NCBI GenBank assembly: GCA_964612295.1
Contig: CAZTDY010000009.1
Location: 1-64,000, forward strand
DNA from: CAYQJL01 sp964612295
Lineage (GTDB): Bacteria > Eisenbacteria > RBG-16-71-46 > CAIMUX01 > WJJG01
Reading direction: 5' to 3'
Length of the DNA: 64,000 nucleotides
The notes under the pieces are model-generated. The model was not told the origin of the DNA. It made no database searches and was given only the letters and a program-made list of their open reading frames with translations. A program made the translations under genes and the position numbers. Shown here piece after piece: positions 33,413-42,821 of this stretch; the stretch's first letter is position 1, and each line of letters opens with the position of its first letter.

Positions 33413-34849
33413 ATGACCGAAGCAATGCTGACCAAGTCCCTCCCCCACAAGGTCAAGGACCTCGCTTTGGCCGATTGGGGACGCAAAGAGATCGTGCTGG
33501 CCGAGGCCGAGATGCCCGGCTTGATGTCCATCCGCAAGAAGTACGGCTCGGAAAAACCGCTGGCCGGCCACCGGGTCATGGGCTCTCTGCACATGACGAT
33601 TCAGACCGCGGTCCTGATCGAAACGCTCGAAGCGCTCGGAGCCGAGGTCCGCTGGGCGAGCTGCAACATCTACTCGACGCAGGATCATGCCGCCGCGGCA
33701 ATCGCCGACGCGGGCAAGTCCGCCGTGTTCGCCTGGAAGGGTGAGTCGCTCGCCGAGTATTGGTGGTGCACCCATCAGGCCCTCACCTTCTCAGGCGGCA
33801 GGGGCCCCTCGCTCATCGTCGACGACGGCGGCGATGCCACCATGATGATCCACTGGGGTTACGAGCTCGAGCAGTACTATCAGAAGAACGGCACCTACCC
33901 GGAGTGGGAGCTGGACGGCGAAGATGCGATCGAGCTCTTCAAGATCCTGACCGAGATCCACGCGGAAGATCCGCAGCGCTGGACCAAGATGGTGCCTGAA
34001 ATCATCGGCGTCTCGGAAGAAACCACGACTGGCGTGCACCGGCTCTATCAGCGGAACGAAGAGGGTTCGCTCCTCTTCCCCGCCTACAACGTGAACGACT
34101 CGGTCACCAAGTCGAAGTTCGACAACCTCTACGGCTGCCGCGAGTCGTTGGCCGACGGAATCAAACGCGCCACCGACATCATGGTGGCCGGCAAGGTGGT
34201 CGTGATTGCCGGATACGGCGATGTCGGCAAGGGCTGCGCCCAGTCGATGCGGGGGTTCGGCGCGCGGGTGCTGGTGACCGAGATCGATCCGATCTGCGCT
34301 CTGCAGGCCGCGATGGAAGGCTACGAGGTCACCACGATGGAAGACGCCCTCCCCGAGGCGGACATCTACGTCACCTCCACGGGCAACTGCGACGTGATCA
34401 CCGCCGAGCACATGTCAAAGATGAAAGACCGGGCGATCGTCTGCAACATCGGCCACTTCGACAACGAGATCCAGGTCAACCAGATGAAGGCCATGTCCGG
34501 CGTCGAACATCGCAACATCAAAGACGAAGTGGATGAGTACATCTTCCCCGACGGCCACAGCATCATCTTGCTGGCGCAGGGCCGATTGGTGAACTTGGGT
34601 TGTGCGACGGGACATGCCTCCTTCGTGATGAGCAATTCGTTCACGAACCAGTGCATGGCGCAGATCGCGCTGGCGCAGGATAAGCCCGAGATCGGCGTCT
34701 ACGTGTTGCCGAAGCACCTCGACGAAGAGGTCGCGCGCCTCCATCTCAAGAAGCTGGGGGTCAAGCTGACCAAGCTCACCTCGCGGCAGGCGAAGTATCT
34801 GGGGGTGCCCGAGAACGGGCCCTACAAGCCGGACGCGTATCGGTACTAG
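33413..34849 (+). CDS. ahcY: S-adenosylhomocysteine hydrolase
   Basis: A 478-residue enzyme that splits S-adenosyl-L-homocysteine to adenosine and homocysteine, relieving product inhibition of methyltransferases. Signatures are WASCNIYSTQDHAAAAIA near the N terminus, the NAD-binding GYGDVGKGCAQSMRGFGARV, VTSTGNCDVITAEHM and the C-terminal end GPYKPDAYRY required for the active site. The insert of about 40 residues after the TMMIHWGYELEQYY stretch is of the bacterial type. ATG at 33413 is chosen for alignment with the family; a GGGAG lies 12 nt upstream. It is co-transcribed with the ArsR-methyltransferase gene and ends at a strong terminator. Confidence 0.97.
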   Translation: MTEAMLTKSLPHKVKDLALADWGRKEIVLAEAEMPGLMSIRKKYGSEKPLAGHRVMGSLHMTIQTAVLIETLEALGAEVRWASCNIYSTQDHAAAAIADAGKSAVFAWKGESLAEYWWCTHQALTFSGGRGPSLIVDDGGDATMMIHWGYELEQYYQKNGTYPEWELDGEDAIELFKILTEIHAEDPQRWTKMVPEIIGVSEETTTGVHRLYQRNEEGSLLFPAYNVNDSVTKSKFDNLYGCRESLADGIKRATDIMVAGKVVVIAGYGDVGKGCAQSMRGFGARVLVTEIDPICALQAAMEGYEVTTMEDALPEADIYVTSTGNCDVITAEHMSKMKDRAIVCNIGHFDNEIQVNQMKAMSGVEHRNIKDEVDEYIFPDGHSIILLAQGRLVNLGCATGHASFVMSNSFTNQCMAQIALAQDKPEIGVYVLPKHLDEEVARLHLKKLGVKLTKLTSRQAKYLGVPENGPYKPDAYRY

Positions 34850-34855
34850 AACCAA

Positions 34856-34885
34856 AAGGGGCGGCCGATTTCCCGGCCGCCCCTT
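34856..34885. terminator. Bidirectional intrinsic terminator
   Basis: A perfect 12-bp stem, AAGGGGCGGCCG (34856-34867) with CGGCCGCCCCTT (34874-34885), and a 6-nt loop. It lies between the convergent ahcY (stop at 34849) and the LVIVD gene (stop at 34901). The A/T-flanked stem can serve both strands. Confidence 0.85.
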
Positions 34886-34900
34886 CGTTCACCCCACGTT

Positions 34901-37900
34901 CTATCGCATCACGATCGCCTGCCTAGTTTGCTGAAACGCCCCCGTTTCAAGCCGGTAGAAATAGGTCCCAGACGGCACGGGCCGCCCCAATTCGTCAATC
35001 CCTAACCAGGTAACGGCGTGAGATCCCGCCGCGGTCGGGCCGTCGATCAATGTCGCCACCCGTCTTCCTTCCGGCGTGAATACCCGCAAGCGCACCCACC
35101 CCGGATCTGCGATGGCAAACTGGATCTGGGTATGCGCCCCGAACGGATTGGGAGTATTCGGATGGAGGGTGGAACGGCCAAGCGTGGGATCGGACACCGA
35201 AGAGGAGGCGTCGGCGGTCGCTTCCTCCCCCTCGTTGCCGGAGAAGTCCGTCACCGTCAGATGGAAGTAGGGATGCACATCTTCGGAGAAGTCGAATGAG
35301 GTGTCGGTTGTGTGGAGAAGCACTTCCGCTGACTCATCCAGGGTCTCCGATTCAGAGCCGTAGAGCGTGAAGTAGTTGAAGTCTTCCACGGCGGTCTCGT
35401 CCCAGGCCAACATGGCGCCCGGTTCGATGCGGAAGTTCGCCGGCGCGGTCGGTGCCAGGTTGTCGACCGAGTAGCCGCTGTCGGGTGGTGAGTCGAAATA
35501 CACGCCGGGCACGTCCGTCAGCGCGCGCACGAAGTAGGTCGTGAAGTACATCCCGTCCGCAATCGTGGAGTCTGCCAGGGTGGGCACCACCATCGCGTAT
35601 TCGCCCTCGCAGCAGGCGGGGACCGAGGCCAGATAGTCCCAATCCCCCGGCGGCCAGCACACCCTGAGCAGTCCGCTGCCCGGGTCATTTGCCGCGTCCG
35701 AGTCTTCGCCAGGATCACCGCCCCGCCTCAGATCCTCGTCGATTCGCCGGTAGATCGCGTACTCGGTGATCGGAGTCGTGCTGCCGAGCTGATCGTATCC
35801 GCTCGCATCCCACGACAAGCGCACCTGCCTCCCCTGATCGTTGGGGATATCGGTGATCGCCGACGCGAATGGAAACTCGTTGAGCCACTTGATCTCGAGA
35901 CCGGTGCAGGTTGGGATGACCAGCGGATCGCTCGAATCCCAGATGTGTTCACTACGCCAGCGCAGGTCGGAGACATCGGCGCCCAGAGTGAACCACTCCC
36001 CAGCTGCCGGCACACTCACCCATGAGCCGCCCCCATCGTCGGACAACCACCAGTTGTTCTCGCCGACCTGGGCAGGTGTCACGCGGACTCCCAGCACGAT
36101 ATTGCTCAGGAGCCCGGGGATCGTGAGGGACTGGCCCTGATTGTCCTGCCAGTTCTGGGTGTGCAATGACCTCACGCGGCAGGCCTGCACACTGGTCTTG
36201 CAGGCCACATAGGCAACCTCGCCCGCAACGCACAGGTCAAGGGATCTGTCCGGCATGCCCACGATGTCTATGATGACAGGCTCCGAAGGGTCGCTGATAT
36301 CTACGATCCAGAGGGTGTCGTCATTGACATCCGTTACATACGCTAAATCGCCCGCCACCGTCAGGCACTTGGTGAGGCAGTCGGGCAGGATCACCCCCCC
36401 CAATAGGATTGGATTGGTTGGGTCGCTGACATCCACCACCTGCAGGCCCCCAGCAACGCAGGTCAGATAGGCGACATCCCCGGAGACCTTCACATCGTAT
36501 GCGTTCCCCGGCACCGGACAGGTGCCGATGACTGCCGGGCTGGTTGGATCGCTGATATCCACAACTTCCAGTCCGTCGTTGTAACCTGCAACGAAGACCA
36601 GATTACCTGACATGGCCACGCCGTAGGTCGTCGCACCCACGCTAACGATGCCGGTAATCGCTGGGAATGCCGGATCGCTCACATTCACCACCCAGAGTGC
36701 GTTAGCCCCGGAGTCCAGCACGCAGGCGATATCCCCGGATACGGCCACGCCGTGGGGGTCAGATAGGCCCAGTGTACCGATGACGGTGAGATTGACCGGG
36801 TCGCTGACGTCAACAATGCTCAACCCGTAGTAGCCGCTCACGACATAGGCAACGTCGCCCGACACCGCCACCTGCGATGCATTGGAGGTCAGACTCACGG
36901 CGCCGATTTCGACGGGATTGGTTGGATCACTGATGTCGACAGCCATCAGGGCACCGTTCAGGTCCACCACAAAGGCCACATCCCCTACCGCCGCCACGTC
37001 TATAGCATACGCGAAGCCCACATTGCCGATCAGGCTCGGGCTGACCGTCTCACCAACCTCCACCACGACCAGACCATTGGCGCGGTCGGCCACGTAGGCG
37101 ACATCGCCCGCCACGACGACCCCCCAGGCCAGATCTTCCGTGTCCGCGCAGCCCATCAATTGGAGGTCGGCCGGATCAGTGATGTCGATCGCAAGTAGCC
37201 CGCTTTCGTAGTCCGCCACGTAGATCATGTCTCCTGAAGTCGTCACGCCCATCGCGCGGTTGGGGGTCACGAGGCTCCCGATCAGAATCGGGTTCGTCGG
37301 GTCACTGATGTCGAGCGCCTCCACCCCGGACCAGTGGCCCGCCACATAGGCGACATCACCAGCAACGGTCACGTCCCGCACGATGTCCGGCAAGTCGACG
37401 CTGGCAATGATGGCCAGGTTCGTGGGGTCCGTAATGTCCACCACCTGAAGATCGCCCACGTAATCCGCCACGTAGGCAACATTCCCCGCCACCGCCACTC
37501 GTAGGGCTCTGTCGGCCGTCGCGACGCTTCCGATGAGCGCCGGGTTGGCCGGATCGCTGATGTCGACCGCCAGCAGGCCACCCGTGTGGTCGGCGACATA
37601 GGCAACGTCGCCTTCTATCGCAGCGTGCCAGCTCTTTCCGGGCGTAATCATGCTGCCCACAATCACCGGACTACTCGGCGTGCTGATATCGATGACCTGC
37701 AGTCCGCTGTCCGCATCCGCCACGTAGGCCACATTCCCAGCCACGGTCACGCCGTAGGCGAGGCCCGGCGTGTCGACGGTGCCGATGATCGCCGGGTTGG
37801 CCGGGTCGCTGATGTCGACAACCTGCAAACCCTCCTCACCGTCCGCGAGGAAGGCATGGTTTCCCGCCACAAAGAGGTGGCGTGCTGTTCCGGGAGTGTC

Positions 37901-38122
37901 CACGCCGCCGATCACCGCCATGTCGTTCGGCCACAGGCTCAACTCGCCGGCGTCCGTGTTCCAGCAGGCCGTTGTAGCCCCCATATCGCCATAGTCGGTG
38001 CTCGTGAAATCTTCGGTGTAGCTTCCGGCCTGGGCCGGAGCAGGGAGCCCAATTGCCAGCAAACAGACAAGGGCCGTTCCCGCAAGGAGTTCGCTTGCGA
38101 GCAGCCGTGCGGTCGTGAACAT
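34901..38122 (-). CDS. Large secreted LVIVD-repeat protein with FlgD-Ig tail
   Basis: Start at 38122 chosen because GAGGAGG lies 5 nt upstream; 1073 residues. The signal peptide ends near PAPAQAG. About 14 LVIVD repeats follow (DVAYVADxxxGLQVVDISDPTNPxIIGS), then about 180 residues of mixed beta domains with FnIII-like strings (VRLSWDASGYDQLGSTTPIT, APANFRIEPGAMLAWDETAV), and a closing FlgD-Ig module (VFTPEGRRVATLIDGPTAAG, WLGIDELGRPVPSGTYFYR). It is likely extracellular or surface-attached. The ligand is unknown. Its repeat unit closely matches that of the protein at 27180-29357, with about 350 more residues. Confidence 0.88.
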   Translation of the reverse strand: MFTTARLLASELLAGTALVCLLAIGLPAPAQAGSYTEDFTSTDYGDMGATTACWNTDAGELSLWPNDMAVIGGVDTPGTARHLFVAGNHAFLADGEEGLQVVDISDPANPAIIGTVDTPGLAYGVTVAGNVAYVADADSGLQVIDISTPSSPVIVGSMITPGKSWHAAIEGDVAYVADHTGGLLAVDISDPANPALIGSVATADRALRVAVAGNVAYVADYVGDLQVVDITDPTNLAIIASVDLPDIVRDVTVAGDVAYVAGHWSGVEALDISDPTNPILIGSLVTPNRAMGVTTSGDMIYVADYESGLLAIDITDPADLQLMGCADTEDLAWGVVVAGDVAYVADRANGLVVVEVGETVSPSLIGNVGFAYAIDVAAVGDVAFVVDLNGALMAVDISDPTNPVEIGAVSLTSNASQVAVSGDVAYVVSGYYGLSIVDVSDPVNLTVIGTLGLSDPHGVAVSGDIACVLDSGANALWVVNVSDPAFPAITGIVSVGATTYGVAMSGNLVFVAGYNDGLEVVDISDPTSPAVIGTCPVPGNAYDVKVSGDVAYLTCVAGGLQVVDVSDPTNPILLGGVILPDCLTKCLTVAGDLAYVTDVNDDTLWIVDISDPSEPVIIDIVGMPDRSLDLCVAGEVAYVACKTSVQACRVRSLHTQNWQDNQGQSLTIPGLLSNIVLGVRVTPAQVGENNWWLSDDGGGSWVSVPAAGEWFTLGADVSDLRWRSEHIWDSSDPLVIPTCTGLEIKWLNEFPFASAITDIPNDQGRQVRLSWDASGYDQLGSTTPITEYAIYRRIDEDLRRGGDPGEDSDAANDPGSGLLRVCWPPGDWDYLASVPACCEGEYAMVVPTLADSTIADGMYFTTYFVRALTDVPGVYFDSPPDSGYSVDNLAPTAPANFRIEPGAMLAWDETAVEDFNYFTLYGSESETLDESAEVLLHTTDTSFDFSEDVHPYFHLTVTDFSGNEGEEATADASSSVSDPTLGRSTLHPNTPNPFGAHTQIQFAIADPGWVRLRVFTPEGRRVATLIDGPTAAGSHAVTWLGIDELGRPVPSGTYFYRLETGAFQQTRQAIVMR

Positions 38123-38228
38123 GATGACCTCCTCACCTGGCAAGCCGCAGCCAACGACCGGTGCCCATCGCTCCGGATGGCCGCCATCGTCTGACTGTTA
38201 CTCGCGTGAGGAGGGCTGATCTAACGGA

Positions 38229-41198
38229 CTAATCCGCACCGATCAAGACAAAGGGGGACCAATAGGCGGGATGGGAGAATGGCTGCGTGCCGTCTCCATC
38301 GGTGTGAGTTCGCAGCCACTGCTTCGCCTCGCGCAGGGCGGGGGTTGCGGGAAGCGTCCCGAGATTCTGATAGAACCTCTCCATGAGAAGCGCGGTCGCT
38401 TCATCCTCCACGTCCCACAAGCTCACGAGGAGGTTTCGGGCTCCGGCCTGGAGGAACGCGTGACTCCAGCCGATGTACCCCTCCCCCGGAACCTCGGACC
38501 CCAGCCCCGTCTGACAGCAACTCAGCGTGACCAGGTCCGCGCGGATGTCCCACTCCCTCACCACGTCGGCCGTCGTGATCAGGCCGTCGCAGATTCGTTG
38601 CCCGGCGAGGATCGCCTCAAATGGGTCGGGGAGATCGACCGTCGAGAACACGAGCGCGGAACGATCCGGTCTGAGTGCATCCTGGATCGCATGCGTCGCC
38701 AGATGAATCGTGCGGAAGGATGTCAGCGTCCCGTTGTCGACCATCGTCGTCAGGCTTTGCTCCGTAGCCTCCTCACCGACAAGAACGGTCGGGCTGGGCA
38801 AGAGGCACGCGATCCGCTCGACTTCCTGACGGGTCGCCGCCAGCCGCGGCAAGGCCGCGAGGATCGGCTCGACGTGATCCGGACAGAAGGGCGGATCCCC
38901 CAGGAGAAGCGCTCGATCCTCCTGCGGCCGCTCGCCCAGGCGGCGCTCCCGGAGCCAGCTGTAGATGGTCGCGGACGGCGCGTAGGAAATCGCCGTGGAT
39001 TCGATCGCGGCCACCCCGTCGGCATCCACCAGAATCTCCAGTGGGACTCCCAGCAGCGGGCCGTCGGAAAGCACGATCAGATGCGTGATCTCCTCCAGGT
39101 GCGGCATGAGCGGCGCGACCCACTGCCGCCAGAGCTTGTTCCCCTCGGCCGCGATGCGGGTGGTCTCCATCACAGGAAGCGGCCAGCTTCCGGCCCGGCG
39201 CAGAGATTCGCGGAAGGCGTCCACTGACCGGTGAGCGGCAGGGGTCACCTCCTCGAGCGCCACCCAGCGGACCGGACCATCGGATCGGATGACGTAGCCC
39301 CAGGCGGGAAGATCCAGATGGTCATCTTCGATGTGGACCCACCCCAGGATGGCACAGTCGCTGGACAGCTGAGCCTGCACACGATCCAGCGCGTAACAGT
39401 CGCCGGCCGGAACCGGATGTTGCGCCACGACCTCTTGTTGATGCTTGCTCCAGGCTGCCTGAATCTCGAGAAGCCGGGTTCGCTGCTCGGAGACCCGCGT
39501 CAGCATCTCACGCGACGAATCGGCCCTGGACTGCTGTTGGAGGGCGGTCAGCCGGCGCTCTGCCTGACCCAGCCCAACCCGAAGCGAGTCGGCTCGTTTT
39601 TCCTCGCTCACGCTGAGCGGATGTTCACTGGCGGCAAGCAGAAGGTCCGCCAACCCGCGCCCCAAAGAACGCTCGACCGCCGGCCAGGCCTGGACGGGAT
39701 GACCCGCGAGGAGATGGGCGGCAGCCAACATCAGGTGTGGTGAAGCCAAGAAGCTGGAACGGGAGGAGCCGGCACCCATCCGCACCCGGGCCGTTTCGTA
39801 GGCATCGGCGGCTGACGCCAGCAACGACTCGGCCTCAGCGTAGGCCGCACCGGCCAGGGCGCACTCGGCCAAACGCGAGCGCCCCGCAACGACCAGAGGA
39901 TGATCGGGGGAAACCAAGTCCCCCAACATGGCCAGCGCCTCCTCGAGCAGCGGTTCGGCTGCCGAATACCCCGCCGTGCGACGCAAGAGGATGGCCAGAT
40001 CAATCAGGCCTTCGGCGATATCGGGGTGTTGCGCGCCGTAGGCCCGCCGCCGGATCGCGAGCGCAGCGCGCAGCTTCGCTTCCGCCTCTTCGTTCTGATC
40101 CAGTGCGCCATGCAGATGGGCCAGGCCCACCAGGCTCTCCGCGACCGAGGGATGGTCCTCTCCCATCGTTCGGCGACGAATCGAGAGCGCTTCTTCCAGA
40201 AACGGTTGGGCAGACCCGTATTCCTTTCGGTCGTAGAGCACGTTGCCGAGATTGCTGACGTATTGGGCAAGCATCGGATTCGCCTCGGGCAGCGTGGCGC
40301 GAAGGATGGAGATGGCCTCGAGGTAGAGTTGCTCGGCCTGGGTCAGCTTGCCCTGCTTCTTGAGCAGCACGGCGAGGTTGTTGAGACTCTGGGCCACCTC
40401 GCCGGCCTGGTCACCGTGAACCCGCCGGCGCCAGGCCAGCGCCTCGCGAAAGAGGGGCTCGGCATCCGCGTAATGGCTCCGCTGGTAGAGAATCACACCC
40501 AAGTTGTTCATCCCCGACAGAATCGACGGGTGATCGGGATCGCGGATGTCGCGGATCATCCGGAGGGCTTCGCGGAAGTGAGTCTCGGCCAGATCGTACT
40601 CGCCGGCATCGCGCTCGATACAGGCAAGCGTGTTGAGTACATTGAACGTGTGCGGTTGCGGATGACGCCAGAGTGCGCGATCGAGGGCCAGGGCCCGCAG
40701 CGCGTGTGCACGGGCCTTCTCGAGATGCCCTGCCTCTTTGGCCAGAACCGCGAGGTTGTTGAGCACGATCGGAGCCTCGTACGATTCGGGTCCCAGGAGC
40801 CTGATCCGCACCTCGGCCTGGTGCTCCGCAGCCGTCACGCCTTCCTCATAGCGACCCTGCGCGTGGAGATCTTCGAGGTCTCCATAGGATGCATCGGCCG
40901 CGGCCAGCTCCGCCATCTGGTCGGGAGGAAGCCGAAGAATGTACTCCAGCAGCTCAACGCGGGCGGAGATCTCCTCCCACTGCCACTCGCGAGAATGTGC
41001 ATCGGAGCGCACCTGTTCCCGAAGGTCGCGCCCGACCTCGAGCGCCGTCTCATATGCACCCTGCTCGCGTAGGTCGTCGATCGTGGCGGAAACAGAGTCG
41101 AAGACCGCCTCGGTAACATTCGCGCCGGCGGTGCCCGTCATCAGCGCCAAGAGAAACGTGACCACCCAAACCGAACGGCTAGTCATCGTGAAGCTCAT
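38229..41198 (-). CDS. Secreted TPR-CHAT protease (caspase-like)
   Basis: The product (989 residues from ATG 41198, or 985 from ATG 41186) starts inside the end of the preceding gene, so translation is coupled. A signal peptide (WVVTFLLALMTGTAGA) is followed by a TPR array of the kinesin-light-chain type over about residues 100-480 (AxxLNNLAVLxKxxGxLxxAExLYxEAL). A linker precedes the CHAT domain (about 690-989) with the His-Cys dyad at H836 (TIHLATHAIQD) and C895 (TLSCCQTGLGSEV), then WSHAFLQAGARNLLVSLWDV and HPAYWSPFVLIGA. It should be an active clan CD cysteine peptidase outside the cytoplasm. The substrate is unknown. It is encoded with an ECF sigma factor and a membrane zinc-finger protein. 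Confidence 0.9.
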   Translation of the reverse strand: MSFTMTSRSVWVVTFLLALMTGTAGANVTEAVFDSVSATIDDLREQGAYETALEVGRDLREQVRSDAHSREWQWEEISARVELLEYILRLPPDQMAELAAADASYGDLEDLHAQGRYEEGVTAAEHQAEVRIRLLGPESYEAPIVLNNLAVLAKEAGHLEKARAHALRALALDRALWRHPQPHTFNVLNTLACIERDAGEYDLAETHFREALRMIRDIRDPDHPSILSGMNNLGVILYQRSHYADAEPLFREALAWRRRVHGDQAGEVAQSLNNLAVLLKKQGKLTQAEQLYLEAISILRATLPEANPMLAQYVSNLGNVLYDRKEYGSAQPFLEEALSIRRRTMGEDHPSVAESLVGLAHLHGALDQNEEAEAKLRAALAIRRRAYGAQHPDIAEGLIDLAILLRRTAGYSAAEPLLEEALAMLGDLVSPDHPLVVAGRSRLAECALAGAAYAEAESLLASAADAYETARVRMGAGSSRSSFLASPHLMLAAAHLLAGHPVQAWPAVERSLGRGLADLLLAASEHPLSVSEEKRADSLRVGLGQAERRLTALQQQSRADSSREMLTRVSEQRTRLLEIQAAWSKHQQEVVAQHPVPAGDCYALDRVQAQLSSDCAILGWVHIEDDHLDLPAWGYVIRSDGPVRWVALEEVTPAAHRSVDAFRESLRRAGSWPLPVMETTRIAAEGNKLWRQWVAPLMPHLEEITHLIVLSDGPLLGVPLEILVDADGVAAIESTAISYAPSATIYSWLRERRLGERPQEDRALLLGDPPFCPDHVEPILAALPRLAATRQEVERIACLLPSPTVLVGEEATEQSLTTMVDNGTLTSFRTIHLATHAIQDALRPDRSALVFSTVDLPDPFEAILAGQRICDGLITTADVVREWDIRADLVTLSCCQTGLGSEVPGEGYIGWSHAFLQAGARNLLVSLWDVEDEATALLMERFYQNLGTLPATPALREAKQWLRTHTDGDGTQPFSHPAYWSPFVLIGAD

Positions 41199-41994
41199 CT
41201 TCGGCCTGCGCACGCGCCCCCACGCCGCCGGGCATCTCCCGCAGGTGGTGGAGCAGTGATTCGGCTTCGGCGAAGCGATCGCACTCTCGCCAGGCGATGT
41301 AGAGAGTCCACATGGCTTCGGCTCCCCAGGGATCCGGTATCGACTCCAGAGGAAGCGGAGCCAGGATCTCGGCCGCTTCCGTGTAGTCACCCCTCCACGC
41401 CAGTGCGCTGCTCAGGTAGACCTGCCGCAGCTGATCATAGGGCGGCTGCGCCTGAGCCGTACTCAGCAGGCGAATCGCCCTGGGCATATCCCGGCGTCCG
41501 TAGGCATCCAATCCGCCCAGCAGATCCGCATCCAACGCGCCGCCTCCCTCGGCGCGGACGTGCTGGAGCTTCTCGACGGCCGGGAGCCACTGAAGCCGGT
41601 GGTCCCTTAGACCGCGATCCGGCAACAGCCACAGCAGGAGCAGAGCAGCCGCCGCTACCGCGCCGAAGGTGAATCCCCAGGTTCGGCGACGGCGGAAGAG
41701 CCCGGCCAGGGATCGGTCTTCCGTCGGCACAGGCAGGGCAGGCTCGAGCACAAAGTGGCCGGACGGATCGCGAACCAGACGATGGCGAGCAGTGCGGCGT
41801 TCATGGCCGGTGACCAGACTGCGGAACCGGGTCTCGCAGGTCGCACAGGAGGAGAGGTGAGCCAGGTGCGCATCCCGCTCGGCTTCCGGCAGTAGATTGT
41901 GAATCAGTTCCAGACACTGATCCTCTGAAACATGCTTCGGATTGGTGGGGGGACTTCCGGCGCCACCCCAGTCGTCATTCTTGGGACTATCCAT
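41179..41994 (-). CDS. Membrane zinc-finger (ZAS-like) anti-sigma-type protein with extracytoplasmic TPRs
   Basis: A 271-residue protein. The cytoplasmic part has a zinc-binding anti-sigma motif HLSSCATC (HxxxCxxC) near residues 46-53. A membrane helix (about 108-125, GFTFGAVAAAALLLLWLL) follows a run of arginines. The outer part (about 130-260) has TPR-like helices (GLDAYGRRDMPRAIRLLSTA, YLSSALAWRGDYTEAAEIL, YIAWRECDRFAEAESLLHHL). It would hold the sigma factor encoded directly upstream (8-bp overlap) and perhaps sense or bind the secreted TPR-CHAT protein made downstream (8-20 bp overlap). Its topology implies outside-to-inside signalling. Confidence 0.82.
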   Translation of the reverse strand: MDSPKNDDWGGAGSPPTNPKHVSEDQCLELIHNLLPEAERDAHLAHLSSCATCETRFRSLVTGHERRTARHRLVRDPSGHFVLEPALPVPTEDRSLAGLFRRRRTWGFTFGAVAAAALLLLWLLPDRGLRDHRLQWLPAVEKLQHVRAEGGGALDADLLGGLDAYGRRDMPRAIRLLSTAQAQPPYDQLRQVYLSSALAWRGDYTEAAEILAPLPLESIPDPWGAEAMWTLYIAWRECDRFAEAESLLHHLREMPGGVGARAQAEDELHDD

Positions 41995-42694
41995 GGGGCT
42001 TCTCCAGATTGAATAGCTTCCACAGCTCGACGAAGGTGCCCGGCGGCATCTCGTGAGGTTCGAACCCAGCCTTGCGCATACAGGCGCGGATCATCTCGCG
42101 GCACCGCTGCAGGAGAACATCGACATGGCCCGGTTTCAGACCGACCCCGGGATGCGTCGCGATCTCCTTACTCGGCATTTCGCAAAACACCCTCAGGAAC
42201 CAGGCGCGACGCGCGCGGGGCGCCAGCCCCCCCGCGCAACCCTTCAGGGCCTCGGCAAAGTCACGGCGTTCGACCTGGAGATCCGGAGGCTCGGCCGCCC
42301 CCGGCTGATGCGTGAAGTGGTTCGTTTCCCGATCCAGTTGAGTCTCCACATTTTCAGCCGAGCGGCGGTGATCGGCTCTCAACGTGTCGATCAGGGCGTT
42401 CCGCGCGGTCTTCGACAGAAAGGCCGCCACCTCGCCGGGGCTGCGCGCATCCGGCTCCCACCGTCCCGAAACGATTCGATTGAGCAAATCCAGGGCTTTC
42501 TGGGCGGCGATGTCCTCGATGTCATCGTGACTGAAGCCCGTCAGACTGCGCGCATGTCGGTGGGCGTAAAGGGCAATCGCATCGAAGAGCAACTTCCACA
42601 GATCTCCGCCAAGGCGATCGTTCGGGTGGAGCCGCAGTTCACGACCCAGTTGTTGCAGGCGCTGAGGCCACTCGAGCAGTGCGGAGACGGTCAA
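41987..42694 (-). CDS. ECF RNA polymerase sigma factor
   Basis: TTG at 42694 is chosen because GGGAG lies 7 nt upstream; this gives 235 residues. The longer frame (to 42838) runs back through a strong inverted repeat and lacks protein-like sequence. Region 2 spans about residues 30-105 (FDAIALYAHRHARSLTGF, DDIEDIAAQKALDLLNRI, AFLSKTARNALIDTLRADHR) and region 4 about 155-215 (RARRAWFLRVFCEMPSKEIA, DVLLQRCREMIRACMRKAG). It directs transcription of a specific regulon. The gene order sigma, membrane zinc finger, TPR-CHAT with overlapping frames implies one signalling unit. Confidence 0.82.
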   Translation of the reverse strand: MTVSALLEWPQRLQQLGRELRLHPNDRLGGDLWKLLFDAIALYAHRHARSLTGFSHDDIEDIAAQKALDLLNRIVSGRWEPDARSPGEVAAFLSKTARNALIDTLRADHRRSAENVETQLDRETNHFTHQPGAAEPPDLQVERRDFAEALKGCAGGLAPRARRAWFLRVFCEMPSKEIATHPGVGLKPGHVDVLLQRCREMIRACMRKAGFEPHEMPPGTFVELWKLFNLEKPHG

Positions 42695-42762
42695 CTGTAC
42701 ACTCCCGGTCCGGTCGGCTGACGATGCGGAGCTTCCCCGTTCGGCTTCGAACGCTGACCATA

Positions 42763-42815
42763 GACCGCGGTTGTACAGGAGACAAGATGGAAGCCTCGAA
42801 TGCACAACCGCGGTC
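42763..42815 (-). repeat. Long-armed inverted repeat between the secreted FlgD-tail gene and the ECF sigma gene
   Basis: GACCGCGGTTGT (42763-42774) and ACAACCGCGGTC (42804-42815) are perfect 12-bp arms with 29 nt between them. On the minus strand the hairpin starts 6 nt after the stop of the gene ending at 42822 and ends about 70 nt before the sigma factor start. It lacks a T-run, so it may be an attenuator, an RNA processing site or a regulator site. Confidence 0.55.
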
Positions 42816-42821
42816 CGCATG

